A stretch of DNA of 21,260 nt from Ralstonia sp. UBA689. Its GTDB lineage: Bacteria; Pseudomonadota; Gammaproteobacteria; Burkholderiales; Burkholderiaceae. Where the stretch lies: the NCBI RefSeq assembly GCF_002298975.1, contig NZ_DBMV01000016.1, positions 1-21,260 of the forward strand, read 5' to 3'. Below are positions 6,806 through 13,674 of the stretch, piece after piece; position 1 is the stretch's first letter; every line of letters starts with the position of its first letter. Under the pieces are notes generated by a model. That model made no database searches, was not told the DNA's origin, and saw nothing but the letters and a program-made list of their open reading frames with translations. A program made the translations under genes and the position numbers.

Positions 6806-9313
6806 ATGTTCGAGCGAACCCGGCCGCATCGTGACCGGGCAGTCGCGTCGCCACGGTCGCCACTTTTTTCTTTTTCCCCAATCTTCCTGCTGGTGCTCGC
6901 GGCGATGTCGCCTGGCACCTCGCTTGCTGCCGAACAGAAGGGCGCCGATCGGCAAAGCGTGACCACGGGCGACCGGCAGGTGACCTTCGACGCCGATGCC
7001 CTGCGCGCGCGCGGCATCGACCCGGCGCTTGCCGCGTACTTCAGTCAATCCGCCCGTTTTTCTCCAGGCGCGCAACGCGTCAAGCTGTTCGTCAACGACG
7101 AGCCGCGCGGTAACGTGACCGCCCGCTTCGACGACAAGGGCCAGCTTTGCGTGGATCGCGGGCTGCTCGAACGCGGCGGGCTCGTTGTGCCCAAAGCGCT
7201 GCAAGGCGACGCCGTCCCCGGCTGCTACGACTACCGCCAGGACGTGCCGCAAGCCGAGATTGCGCTTGAGCCCGGCGAGAACATGGTGCGTATCGTGGTG
7301 CCGCAGGAGGCGCTTCAGCCGCGCGGCACGTCGCTCGGCGCGTATGCCACGGGCGGAACCGCTGGCGTGCTCAACTACAACCTGCTGGGTACAACCAGCC
7401 GAACTGGCGGTACGAGCAGCAACTTCCTGTACGGCGACGGCGAAATCGGCCTGAACTCGGGCGATTGGATCATCCGCAGCCGCCACAGCTATACCTCGCA
7501 AGATGGCAAAGGCAAGGCCAGCCATCTGTACACCTACGCGCAGAAGACCTTCGCTGAACAGAAGGCGATGGTGCAGGCTGGGCAGATCAACGTCACGAGC
7601 AGCCTGCTGCCAGTACCGCCCATCACAGGGGTGCAGTACGCGCCGGATATGGCATTGGTGCCGCAGGCAGGTGGGCCATCGTTCGATGGCATAGCCAATA
7701 ACCAGTCGCGTGTGGACGTTCGCCAGATGGGCGTGCTGATCTACTCGACCGTGGTGCCGGCGGGGCCGTTCACGTTATCGGGTCTGCCGCTCGTCAGCGC
7801 GTCGGCAGATCTGGACGTCACGCTGACCGAAAACAACGGCGCCCAGCGCCGCTATACCATGCCGGCCGCCTCGCTGCGCCAGGCTGCGACGCCACCGCAG
7901 GGGCTGACGGTGGCGGTGGGCAAGGTGCGCGACGTAGGCAATGCGGGCATCGACACGCCGCTTCTGGTCACCGCAACCAAGGGGTGGAACGTGACCGAGC
8001 GCCACACCGTGACGGCTGGAGGGCTGGTGACCAACGGCTATCAGGCGGTCGGCGGTGGCCTGGGCTCGATGGTGTCGAGAAACATCACGACCAGCCTGCA
8101 GGCGATCGCGTCGAACGCCCAGCGCGAGGGCGTTCGCGGCGTCAGCATGGCCGCCTCGGTCAACGTCAAGCTGGCGGAGAACTGGTCGGCCGGCGCGACG
8201 ATCACGCAACAGACCGAAGGCTACCGCGCCGTTTCCGATACGCTGACCACGCCACAGTCCGGCGTCTTGACGCGCTTCCGCAGCCAGTACACCGCGTCGA
8301 CGACCTGGCAGAGCGCGCTATTCGGCGGCATTACCGCATCGTATTCGCGCGGCGATGCCTACAACGGCCCGATCACGCAGTACGCCTCGCTGAGCTGGAG
8401 CCGCATGTTCGGCAGGGCGACCCTCTCGGTCAACCTTGAGAAAGACCTCGGCAATACCAGCCCATCGACGCTGCGCTCGGCGAGCCAGAACGGCGTCCGC
8501 TTCTATGCGATGCTCAGCATGCCGCTGGGGAAGGCATTCACGCAGGCATACGCCACCAACTCGGGCGGCAACGTGCGCTTTGGTGCAGGCGTTTCGCAAA
8601 CGGTGAACGAGGCCGTCAGCTATACCGCCCGCGCCGAGACCAACCCCAGTGGCAACGGCCCCAACGTCAATGGCGCGCTGTCGCTTACGCCGCGCTACAC
8701 GCAGGCGATGCTCACGTACGCGCAGGCCGGGTCGAATACGTCGTCATATTCCGGCCAATTGCAGGGCGGGGTGGTCATTTCGAGCGCGGGGGTGACGCTC
8801 TCGCCGTACCAGGTGGGCGACACGTTCGGCATCGTGCAGATCGGCGATGTCTCGGGTGTGCGTGTCAGCACGCCGCAGGGCACGGTCTGGACGGACGCTG
8901 GCGGGCGCGCGGTCATTCCAACGTTGATGCCCTTCAAGCAATCGCGCGTCGAGTTGCTCACCAAGAGCCTGCCGCGCAATGTCGATATCAGCAACGGCAT
9001 CGAATACGTCGATGCCGGTCGCGGTTCAGTCAACTTCGTGGAGTTTGGCGTCAGCAAAGTGCGGCGTCTGCTGCTGCGCGTGACCTACGCAGGTGGCGAG
9101 CTTCTGCCGGCCGCGTTGCCGGTGCTGGGCGCGGACGATCAGTACGTCACCACTTCGGTGGGCGACGGCGTGGTGTTCCTGGACGACATTCCCAAGGCGG
9201 ACATCCACGTCAAGTTGCCCGACGGCGACACCTGCAGCATCGCGTACACGCCGCCTGAAAAAATGGATACGAACCGCCCCTTTGATGTCGCGACGGGGGT
9301 CTGCAAATCCTGA
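6806..9313 (+). CDS. Outer-membrane usher of a chaperone/usher pilus
   Basis: The 835-residue beta-barrel usher takes chaperone-subunit complexes from the periplasm and threads the growing pilus across the outer membrane. A basic start and hydrophobic stretch (about 20-42) form a long signal peptide. An N-terminal domain follows (VKLFVNDEP 92-100, Cys pair C115/C140), then a barrel region rich in glycine, serine and aromatic residues, and IYSTVVPAGPFTLSGLP (312-328), the conserved usher block before the plug region. The C-terminal domain ends in a Cys pair. The length is normal for PapC/FimD-type ushers, but the sequence is a divergent, beta-fimbria-like type. It is the first gene of the locus, which is unusual. 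The ribosome site is weak (GAGCG). Confidence 0.92.
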   Translation: MFERTRPHRDRAVASPRSPLFSFSPIFLLVLAAMSPGTSLAAEQKGADRQSVTTGDRQVTFDADALRARGIDPALAAYFSQSARFSPGAQRVKLFVNDEPRGNVTARFDDKGQLCVDRGLLERGGLVVPKALQGDAVPGCYDYRQDVPQAEIALEPGENMVRIVVPQEALQPRGTSLGAYATGGTAGVLNYNLLGTTSRTGGTSSNFLYGDGEIGLNSGDWIIRSRHSYTSQDGKGKASHLYTYAQKTFAEQKAMVQAGQINVTSSLLPVPPITGVQYAPDMALVPQAGGPSFDGIANNQSRVDVRQMGVLIYSTVVPAGPFTLSGLPLVSASADLDVTLTENNGAQRRYTMPAASLRQAATPPQGLTVAVGKVRDVGNAGIDTPLLVTATKGWNVTERHTVTAGGLVTNGYQAVGGGLGSMVSRNITTSLQAIASNAQREGVRGVSMAASVNVKLAENWSAGATITQQTEGYRAVSDTLTTPQSGVLTRFRSQYTASTTWQSALFGGITASYSRGDAYNGPITQYASLSWSRMFGRATLSVNLEKDLGNTSPSTLRSASQNGVRFYAMLSMPLGKAFTQAYATNSGGNVRFGAGVSQTVNEAVSYTARAETNPSGNGPNVNGALSLTPRYTQAMLTYAQAGSNTSSYSGQLQGGVVISSAGVTLSPYQVGDTFGIVQIGDVSGVRVSTPQGTVWTDAGGRAVIPTLMPFKQSRVELLTKSLPRNVDISNGIEYVDAGRGSVNFVEFGVSKVRRLLLRVTYAGGELLPAALPVLGADDQYVTTSVGDGVVFLDDIPKADIHVKLPDGDTCSIAYTPPEKMDTNRPFDVATGVCKS

Positions 9314-9326
9314 TGAGACAAACACC

Positions 9327-9887
9327 ATGAAGCACATTCGACACGTTGTCCTTCCGTGGCTGCTTGGCGCGGCCTGCGTGGTCTACGGTACCGCAGCATC
9401 GGCTGCGGACTGCACCACGCTGTTCTCCGATGCCACGGTGGATTTCGGCATGATGCGTCCCGGTACCGGCAAAGACGCCGGCCAGATCCGACCCAGCGCC
9501 GCCCGGCGCATCTACACGGCCACCTGCAAGGCGCCTACGCAGATGAACCTTGTGTTTCGCGCCACCGCCGCCGGTGCTGAGGGCTTACTCCAGTTCGGTC
9601 ATGCTGGAACCTACAGCGTGCGCGTTCTGGATGCGCGGCTTGACGGCACGCCGGTCCAGCTTGCACGGCTGTCCACCGTCGGTCTGCCGCCCAGCGAGGC
9701 GCCCACCGCAGAACTCGTACTCAAGCCCAACGACATCGTCGCGCCGGTCAACGGCCAGCAACTGCTGACCGGCACGCGTCTGGACGTCACGCTTCAGGTA
9801 TCGGTCAACGTTCCGGCCGACGCGGTACGGATTGCCCAGCAGGTCACGCTCAACGCTGCGAGCCAGATCACGCTTGAGGTTCGTTAA
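9327..9887 (+). CDS. Small secreted pilus-associated protein (putative minor subunit or tip)
   Basis: The 186-residue protein has a clear signal peptide, probably cut after ASA (about 26). The mature part is all-beta in character with two cysteines, C29 and C67, spaced like the disulfide of pilus subunits. It opens with CTTLFSDATVDFG, which echoes the DxxVDFG segment of the DUF1120-like subunits, and ends in alternating hydrophobic residues (QITLEVR) as expected for a donor-strand-exchanged subunit. At this length it has room for one pilin domain only, so a two-domain adhesin is excluded. It starts 13 bases after the usher stop. A minor subunit, initiator or anchor role is inferred from context. 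Confidence 0.72.
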   Translation: MKHIRHVVLPWLLGAACVVYGTAASAADCTTLFSDATVDFGMMRPGTGKDAGQIRPSAARRIYTATCKAPTQMNLVFRATAAGAEGLLQFGHAGTYSVRVLDARLDGTPVQLARLSTVGLPPSEAPTAELVLKPNDIVAPVNGQQLLTGTRLDVTLQVSVNVPADAVRIAQQVTLNAASQITLEVR

Positions 9888-9914
9888 GCACGTCTAACGC
9901 ACTTCGTGCTTTTT
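9886..9914 (+). terminator. Possible weak terminator after the small pilus gene
   Basis: AAGCACG (9886-9892) pairs with CGTGCTT (9905-9911) around a 12-base loop and runs into a T-run (9910-9914). It overlaps the stop codon of the preceding gene. The stem is short, so it may act as an attenuator between usher and chaperone. Confidence 0.4.
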
Positions 9915-9933
9915 CAAGCGCTTCCTAAGTGGA

Positions 9934-9963
9934 TTCCGAAACATTCTGCACAACGTTTCGGAA
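9934..9963 (+). promoter_or_regulatory. Inverted repeat upstream of the chaperone gene
   Basis: TTCCGAAAC (9934-9942) and GTTTCGGAA (9955-9963) form a perfect 9-bp inverted repeat with a 12-base spacer, about 100 bases before the chaperone start. There is no adequate T-run after it. It could be a regulator site or an mRNA hairpin. Confidence 0.4.
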
Positions 9964-10059
9964 CTTTCTCATTCGTCCACTCGCGGTCGATCTCCATACT
10001 TGAACGCAAGACTGCGCGATCACGAAAGACCGCACCCCAATTTCAAGATAGGAGGTTCC

Positions 10060-10809
10060 ATGAAGCCGATGCAATCGAAGATGACCCGCACCCTGCTCGC
10101 CGCACTGCTTGTGTCCGCCGGGCTGACGGCGCACGCCGCCGGCATGCTGCCCGAGTCCACCGTGGTACTGATCAACGAGGCGGATGGTGAGGCCTCCATG
10201 GTGGTCTCCAATACTGACGCAGCCCCCTCGCTGTTGTACTCCAAGATCGAAGCGGTGGAAGAGGACGCCAACCCGCCCGTGATACTGACTCCGCCCGTGG
10301 CGCGCGTTGATCCGTCCAAGAAGCAAACGGTGCGTTTCATGCTCACCAATACCGAGCCGCTGACGGTCGAGCGCTATGCGCGCGTGACCTTCGACGGCAT
10401 CCCCGAGAAGAAGGGCGACGGCAAGAATACTGTCACGCTCACTGTGCGCCAGAACCTGCCGATCGTGATCCGCCCGCAGTCGTTGCCCGAAGACAAGGAG
10501 CCGTGGAAGCGCCTGACGTGGTCGACCAACGGCGATACGGTTACCGTGACCAACGACAGCCCATACGTGGTCCGCATGGATCAGAGCGTCAAGCTGCTGC
10601 CCGGTGATGTGGAGGGCAATGTGCCCAAATCGTATCTGGTGCCGGGCGGCAAGGCCGCTATCAAGCTCAGGGTGGGCAAGGATGGCAACGCGGTCGAGCA
10701 CAACTTCAAGACGGTGCAGTTCACGCCTTTCACGGCTTACGGCTACGCGGCTGCGCCGTATCAGGCCGAACTGGGCACCACCTCGGCGATGCCGGTGGCA
10801 GCGCAGTAA
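10060..10809 (+). CDS. Periplasmic pilus chaperone (PapD-like)
   Basis: The 249-residue PapD-like chaperone has a signal peptide (cleavage near AHA|A, about 26) and two Ig-like domains. Such chaperones cap pilus subunits in the periplasm and deliver them to the usher. Domain 1 covers about 27-150, including the donor strand TVTLTVRQNLPIVIRP (124-139). Domain 2 carries the typical VTVTNDSPYVV (161-171) and YLVPGGKAAIKLR (192-204). The start is well fixed by AGGAGG five bases upstream. Its partner usher is at 6806-9313 and its likely substrates are the subunits at 11059-13514. A strong terminator follows it, so the subunits may be transcribed separately. Confidence 0.92.
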   Translation: MKPMQSKMTRTLLAALLVSAGLTAHAAGMLPESTVVLINEADGEASMVVSNTDAAPSLLYSKIEAVEEDANPPVILTPPVARVDPSKKQTVRFMLTNTEPLTVERYARVTFDGIPEKKGDGKNTVTLTVRQNLPIVIRPQSLPEDKEPWKRLTWSTNGDTVTVTNDSPYVVRMDQSVKLLPGDVEGNVPKSYLVPGGKAAIKLRVGKDGNAVEHNFKTVQFTPFTAYGYAAAPYQAELGTTSAMPVAAQ

Positions 10810-10835
10810 CCCGACACACACATCACGCAGCATGG

Positions 10836-10868
10836 GCCGCGCTACGTATGAAGCGCGGCTCTTTTTTT
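10836..10868 (+). terminator. Intrinsic terminator after the chaperone gene
   Basis: GCCGCGC (10836-10842) pairs with GCGCGGC (10853-10859), followed by TCTTTTTTT (10860-10868). It is a clear rho-independent terminator starting 26 bases past the chaperone stop. Confidence 0.88.
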
Positions 10869-10944
10869 GGGGGCGCGTGGGTCAGTGATTCAGTGCTGAA
10901 CGGCCTGGCCGGCAGCAGTTGGAAACGCTGCAACAGCGCGTGAA

Positions 10945-11236
10945 TTTGGGAGTGTTCCGATGGAGGTGTGTCGGCTGTCTTCACAAAATGGAGTCAAGTC
11001 TGGATTACCGCAGTTCAACAATCTCAGACGACTCCAACCGATTGATTTGAGGAAAACCATGCAAATTCAAACCTTGCCAAAGGCCTGGATGGTCGCCGCT
11101 TTTGGCAGCCTGTTTGCCGTAAGCGCATTGTCCGCTTTCGCACAGGACACGGCTGATCTGGCCGTGAAGGGCACCATCGTTCCGGCGGCGTGCTCTGCCA
11201 GCTTTACGGGTGGCGATACGGTGGATTTCGGCACCA
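10945..11236 (+). repeat. Direct repeat copy 1: subunit leader, signal peptide and N-terminus
   Basis: This block is repeated at 11933-12224 with a constant offset of 988 bases, no gaps and about nine mismatches counted by eye (about 97% identity). It covers 114 bases of leader, with two mismatches, and the first 59 codons of the subunit gene, with seven. Weaker similarity extends some 35 bases further left. Within the leader, TTCACA (10980-10985), 17 bases and GATTAC (11003-11008) could be a weak promoter present in both copies. Both copies also keep an in-frame ATG 33 codons before the chosen start. Confidence 0.93.
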
Positions 11237-11745
11237 TCAAAGTGATCGACCTCCCGGCTGACGATTACCACTTTCTCGGCGAAAAGACGACCGCGCTGAA
11301 TGTGGACTGTGCGGCGAAGAAACAAGTGACGTTCAGCATCACGGATTCACAAGCTGGCACCGAAATTACGAACGCGAAGATGTATACGGCGCTGGGCAAT
11401 GCGACCCTCTCCGCTCGACACATCCTTGGGTTGGGTACGGTGTCCGTGGATTCCAAGGCCGTCAATTTGGGCAGCTACAGCATTAGCAGCTCTAGTCGCG
11501 AGGTGGATGGGCAGGTTGGAACCAACATGCACTCGAGTGATGAAGGCCTGACCTGGGGCTCCGGGACAACGTTCCTAACCAAAGACCGAGTGTTTAGCGT
11601 GGGTGATGGAAAGGTTCTGGCTACAGGCAAAAGCTTCAAATTCCCGCTCAAGATCAATGCAGCATTGAACCTCGGCTCTGAACTGCAGGTGGCACAAGAC
11701 ACCAGAATCAATGGTGAGGCCGTGTTCAGCATCAAGTACGAGTAA
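11059..11745 (+). CDS. Secreted DUF1120-like pilus subunit 1
   Basis: The 228-residue protein has a signal peptide (cut after AFA, 28) and a cysteine pair, C45 and C84, as in pilin disulfides. The mature part starts with a conserved segment, DLAVKGTIVPAACSASF, and GGDTVDFGTI, then has alternating beta-strand patterns and ends in a strand, AVFSIKYE. I assign it to the DUF1120 (PF06551)-type family from memory; such proteins accompany beta-type chaperone/usher loci. GAGGA precedes the ATG by a normal spacing. Base composition is visibly less GC-rich than in the housekeeping genes. The first 59 codons are nearly identical to those of the gene at 12047; the rest is only about 40% alike. Confidence 0.82.
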   Translation: MQIQTLPKAWMVAAFGSLFAVSALSAFAQDTADLAVKGTIVPAACSASFTGGDTVDFGTIKVIDLPADDYHFLGEKTTALNVDCAAKKQVTFSITDSQAGTEITNAKMYTALGNATLSARHILGLGTVSVDSKAVNLGSYSISSSSREVDGQVGTNMHSSDEGLTWGSGTTFLTKDRVFSVGDGKVLATGKSFKFPLKINAALNLGSELQVAQDTRINGEAVFSIKYE

Positions 11746-11772
11746 GCGTTGCGAGCCTTGGAACGCATCAAT

Positions 11773-11882
11773 AGATCGAAGCAGCGGAAGAAGGCCCCAA
11801 CCCGCTCGTGATACTGACAGCTGTCGATCGTGACGCGTATGCGATGCCACTCTTTTCCGCGACCGCGTCGGCGAATGGCTAA
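11773..11882 (+). pseudogene. Decayed remnant of a second pilus chaperone gene
   Basis: Bases 11773-11818 match 10244-10289 of the intact chaperone gene at about 40 of 46 positions without gaps, in the same reading frame: IEAAEEGPNPLVILT against IEAVEEDANPPVILT. A stop codon (TAG) stands immediately before this frame. A second, weaker match follows (CTGTCGATCGTGA, like the chaperone's NLPIV coding region), suggesting an internal deletion. The frame ends at TAA 11880-11882 with a tail slightly like the chaperone C-terminus. It lies between subunit genes 1 and 2, immediately before the second copy of the leader, and implies an ancestral chaperone-leader-subunit unit. The core match is firm; the weaker flanks are tentative. 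Confidence 0.7.
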
Positions 11883-11932
11883 GTGACACGGCCGGGTTGG
11901 TAGTAGTCGCAAACGCAACAACAGTGTGTGAG

Positions 11933-12224
11933 TTTGGGAGTGTTCCGATGGAGGTGTGTCGGCTGTCTTCACAAAATGGAGTCAAGTCTGGATTACCGCA
12001 GTTCAACAGTCTCAGGCGACTCCAACCGATTGATTTGAGGAAAACCATGCAAATTCAAACCTTGCCAAAGGCCTTGATGGTCGCCGCTTTTGGCAGCCTG
12101 TTTGCCGTAGGCGCATTGTCCGCTTTCGCACAGGACACGGCTGATCTGGCCGTGAAGGGCACCATCGTTCCGACGGCGTGCTCGGCCAGCTTTTCGGGGG
12201 GGGATACGGTGGATTTCGGCACCA
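11933..12224 (+). repeat. Direct repeat copy 2: subunit leader, signal peptide and N-terminus
   Basis: This is the partner of the block at 10945-11236. The identity stops abruptly near codon 60 of the subunit genes, after GTGGATTTCGGCACCAT. Left of 11933 it degrades gradually into the sequence next to the chaperone remnant. Confidence 0.93.
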
Positions 12225-12754
12225 TTAAGGTCGCGGACCTGCTCGACAGCAGCTATCACTCGCTGGGCCTCAAGATCACCAATCTGCACGTGCAGTGCAG
12301 CAGTGACAAAGCCGTCCACATCCAGGTTAGCGACGTGCAGAGCGGTACCGCGATTACCGATAAGGACATGGTGGCGCTGTTCCAAATGGATCCGCAGATT
12401 GGCGAAGTCAATATGTTCGGGCTAGGGAGCACCACTGTGGATGGTAAAAGTATCCATCTTGGTAGCTACACCATCCGCAGCATGAACCGCTCAGTTGACG
12501 GCCTCACTTTGAACCCGATCTACTCGGACGACGACGGCGTGACCTGGGTCGGGGATAACGCGCACATGCTTGCGGCCAAGCCGAGCCGACTCAATTCCCT
12601 TGGGAGAGCACAGGACACCCTCACTCCGGTTGCGGGGAAAGAATTCATTTTCCCGCTGCAGATCAACGCGGCGCTGAACCACGGTGCGCGCCTGCAGGTT
12701 GCACAAGACGTAAAACTCAATGGACAGGCCGTGTTCACCATCAACTACGAGTGA
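12047..12754 (+). CDS. Secreted DUF1120-like pilus subunit 2
   Basis: The 235-residue paralogue of the gene at 11059 has the same signal peptide (two changes), the same cysteine pair (C45, C84) and the same VDFGTI segment. It then has a divergent middle and a conserved end, LQINAALNHGARLQVAQD, closing in AVFTINYE. The ribosome site GAGGA is identical to that of copy 1. It contains an eight-G run at 12196-12203 (codons 50-52), where a one-base slip would truncate the protein. An upstream in-frame extension exists, but the signal peptide and ribosome site support 12047. It is probably a structural subunit, perhaps an antigenic alternative to subunit 1; this is inference. Confidence 0.82.
   Translation: MQIQTLPKALMVAAFGSLFAVGALSAFAQDTADLAVKGTIVPTACSASFSGGDTVDFGTIKVADLLDSSYHSLGLKITNLHVQCSSDKAVHIQVSDVQSGTAITDKDMVALFQMDPQIGEVNMFGLGSTTVDGKSIHLGSYTIRSMNRSVDGLTLNPIYSDDDGVTWVGDNAHMLAAKPSRLNSLGRAQDTLTPVAGKEFIFPLQINAALNHGARLQVAQDVKLNGQAVFTINYE
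12196..12203 (+). repeat. Run of eight G inside subunit 2 coding sequence
   Basis: The sequence TTTTC is followed by eight consecutive G, then ATACGG. Copy 1 has CGGGTGGCG at the same place, so the run arose by two substitutions to G and is not needed for the protein sequence (Ser-Gly-Gly is kept). Such tracts in surface-structure genes can slip during replication and switch expression. Confidence 0.95.
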
Positions 12755-12794
12755 GCCGCGCGAGCTTCCGAACACAATCATATTTGAGGACACT

Positions 12795-13514
12795 ATGAAC
12801 CAATACATGATCGCCAAGGCCGCTGCGGTGGTCGTACTGGGCGCCGCGTTAGCAGCGCCTGTCGCCGCCGCCAACAGCAGCGGAACGCTCAACGCCACGC
12901 TCAACGTCACTGGCACCTTGAGCCCGGGTGCGTGCAACGTCAGCTTTGTCGGTGGCAGCGATATCGACTACAGCAACATCACGAGTAACAGCCTGTCGGC
13001 CACCAATTACACCGCCCTGGCGGAGCACAGCAAGGATCTGCAGGTGGCGTGCGGTGCCAACACCAACGCCTACGTGAGCGTGCAGGACAACCGCAGCACG
13101 AGCGCCATTCGTGCCGCCGCCATGAAGACAGCGCTGGGCAACGCATCGCTGGCGGATACGCAGGTGTTCGGCCTGGGCACGAGCGGCACGGCCAGCGTTG
13201 GCGCCTACACCATCAGCATGGGCCCGGCATCGGTGGTGACGGCATTTGGCGGTACAGCGACCACGCAACCCGCTGTGCTGTCGTCGGCGGACAAGACCAC
13301 GTGGACGGCCTCGACCACGCCGGTGGCGCTGACCAGCGGTGGTGCGCAGTACTACTCGGCGGGCCCGTCGGGTACGAACCCGACGCCGGTGGCGGCACGC
13401 ACCTGGACGTTCCCGCTGTCGGTGGTGGCGGCGCTGAACAACACCACGGACCTGCCGGTCAAGGAGGATGTGCCGTTGGATGGTTCGGCGACCTTCACGG
13501 TGTCGTACCAGTAA
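12795..13514 (+). CDS. Secreted DUF1120-like pilus subunit 3
   Basis: The 239-residue protein has a signal peptide (cleavage near VAA|AN, 25). The mature part is rich in Ser, Thr, Ala and Asn and almost free of basic residues, typical of a major structural pilin. It keeps the family's cysteine spacing (C47, C86; 39 apart as in the other two subunits), the motif ALGNASLADTQVFGLGT, similar to subunit 1's ALGNATLSARHILGLGT, and a C-terminal strand, ATFTVSYQ. It starts 40 bases after subunit 2 with GAGGA before the ATG, and a strong terminator follows. Its GC content is that of the host, unlike subunits 1 and 2. It may be the main shaft subunit. Confidence 0.82.
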   Translation: MNQYMIAKAAAVVVLGAALAAPVAAANSSGTLNATLNVTGTLSPGACNVSFVGGSDIDYSNITSNSLSATNYTALAEHSKDLQVACGANTNAYVSVQDNRSTSAIRAAAMKTALGNASLADTQVFGLGTSGTASVGAYTISMGPASVVTAFGGTATTQPAVLSSADKTTWTASTTPVALTSGGAQYYSAGPSGTNPTPVAARTWTFPLSVVAALNNTTDLPVKEDVPLDGSATFTVSYQ

Positions 13515-13563
13515 GCTGCACGAGTTGAGGGGCGAGCTGCTCCCCGCCTGCACCCAATGAATA

Positions 13564-13592
13564 GGCCGCCTTCACAAGAGGCGGCCTTTTTT
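13564..13592 (+). terminator. Intrinsic terminator of the pilus locus
   Basis: GGCCGCCT (13564-13571) pairs perfectly with AGGCGGCC (13579-13586) around a 7-base loop, followed by six T (13587-13592). It ends the subunit transcript before the convergent gene at 13675. Confidence 0.93.
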
Positions 13593-13674
13593 GCGTATAC
13601 GGTGCTTGGATGATGTGGTTCCAGTCGCGACAGCAAGGCCTGCGCAGACGGCTGGAAGCCGGTCAACCAGCGCT

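Noticed and set aside
10960..11058. 33-codon N-terminal extension of subunit 1, with the same in subunit 2
   Set aside because: It is in frame and nearly identical in both copies, but it would bury the signal peptide. GAGGA before the downstream ATG is the better start. The conservation is better explained by leader function.
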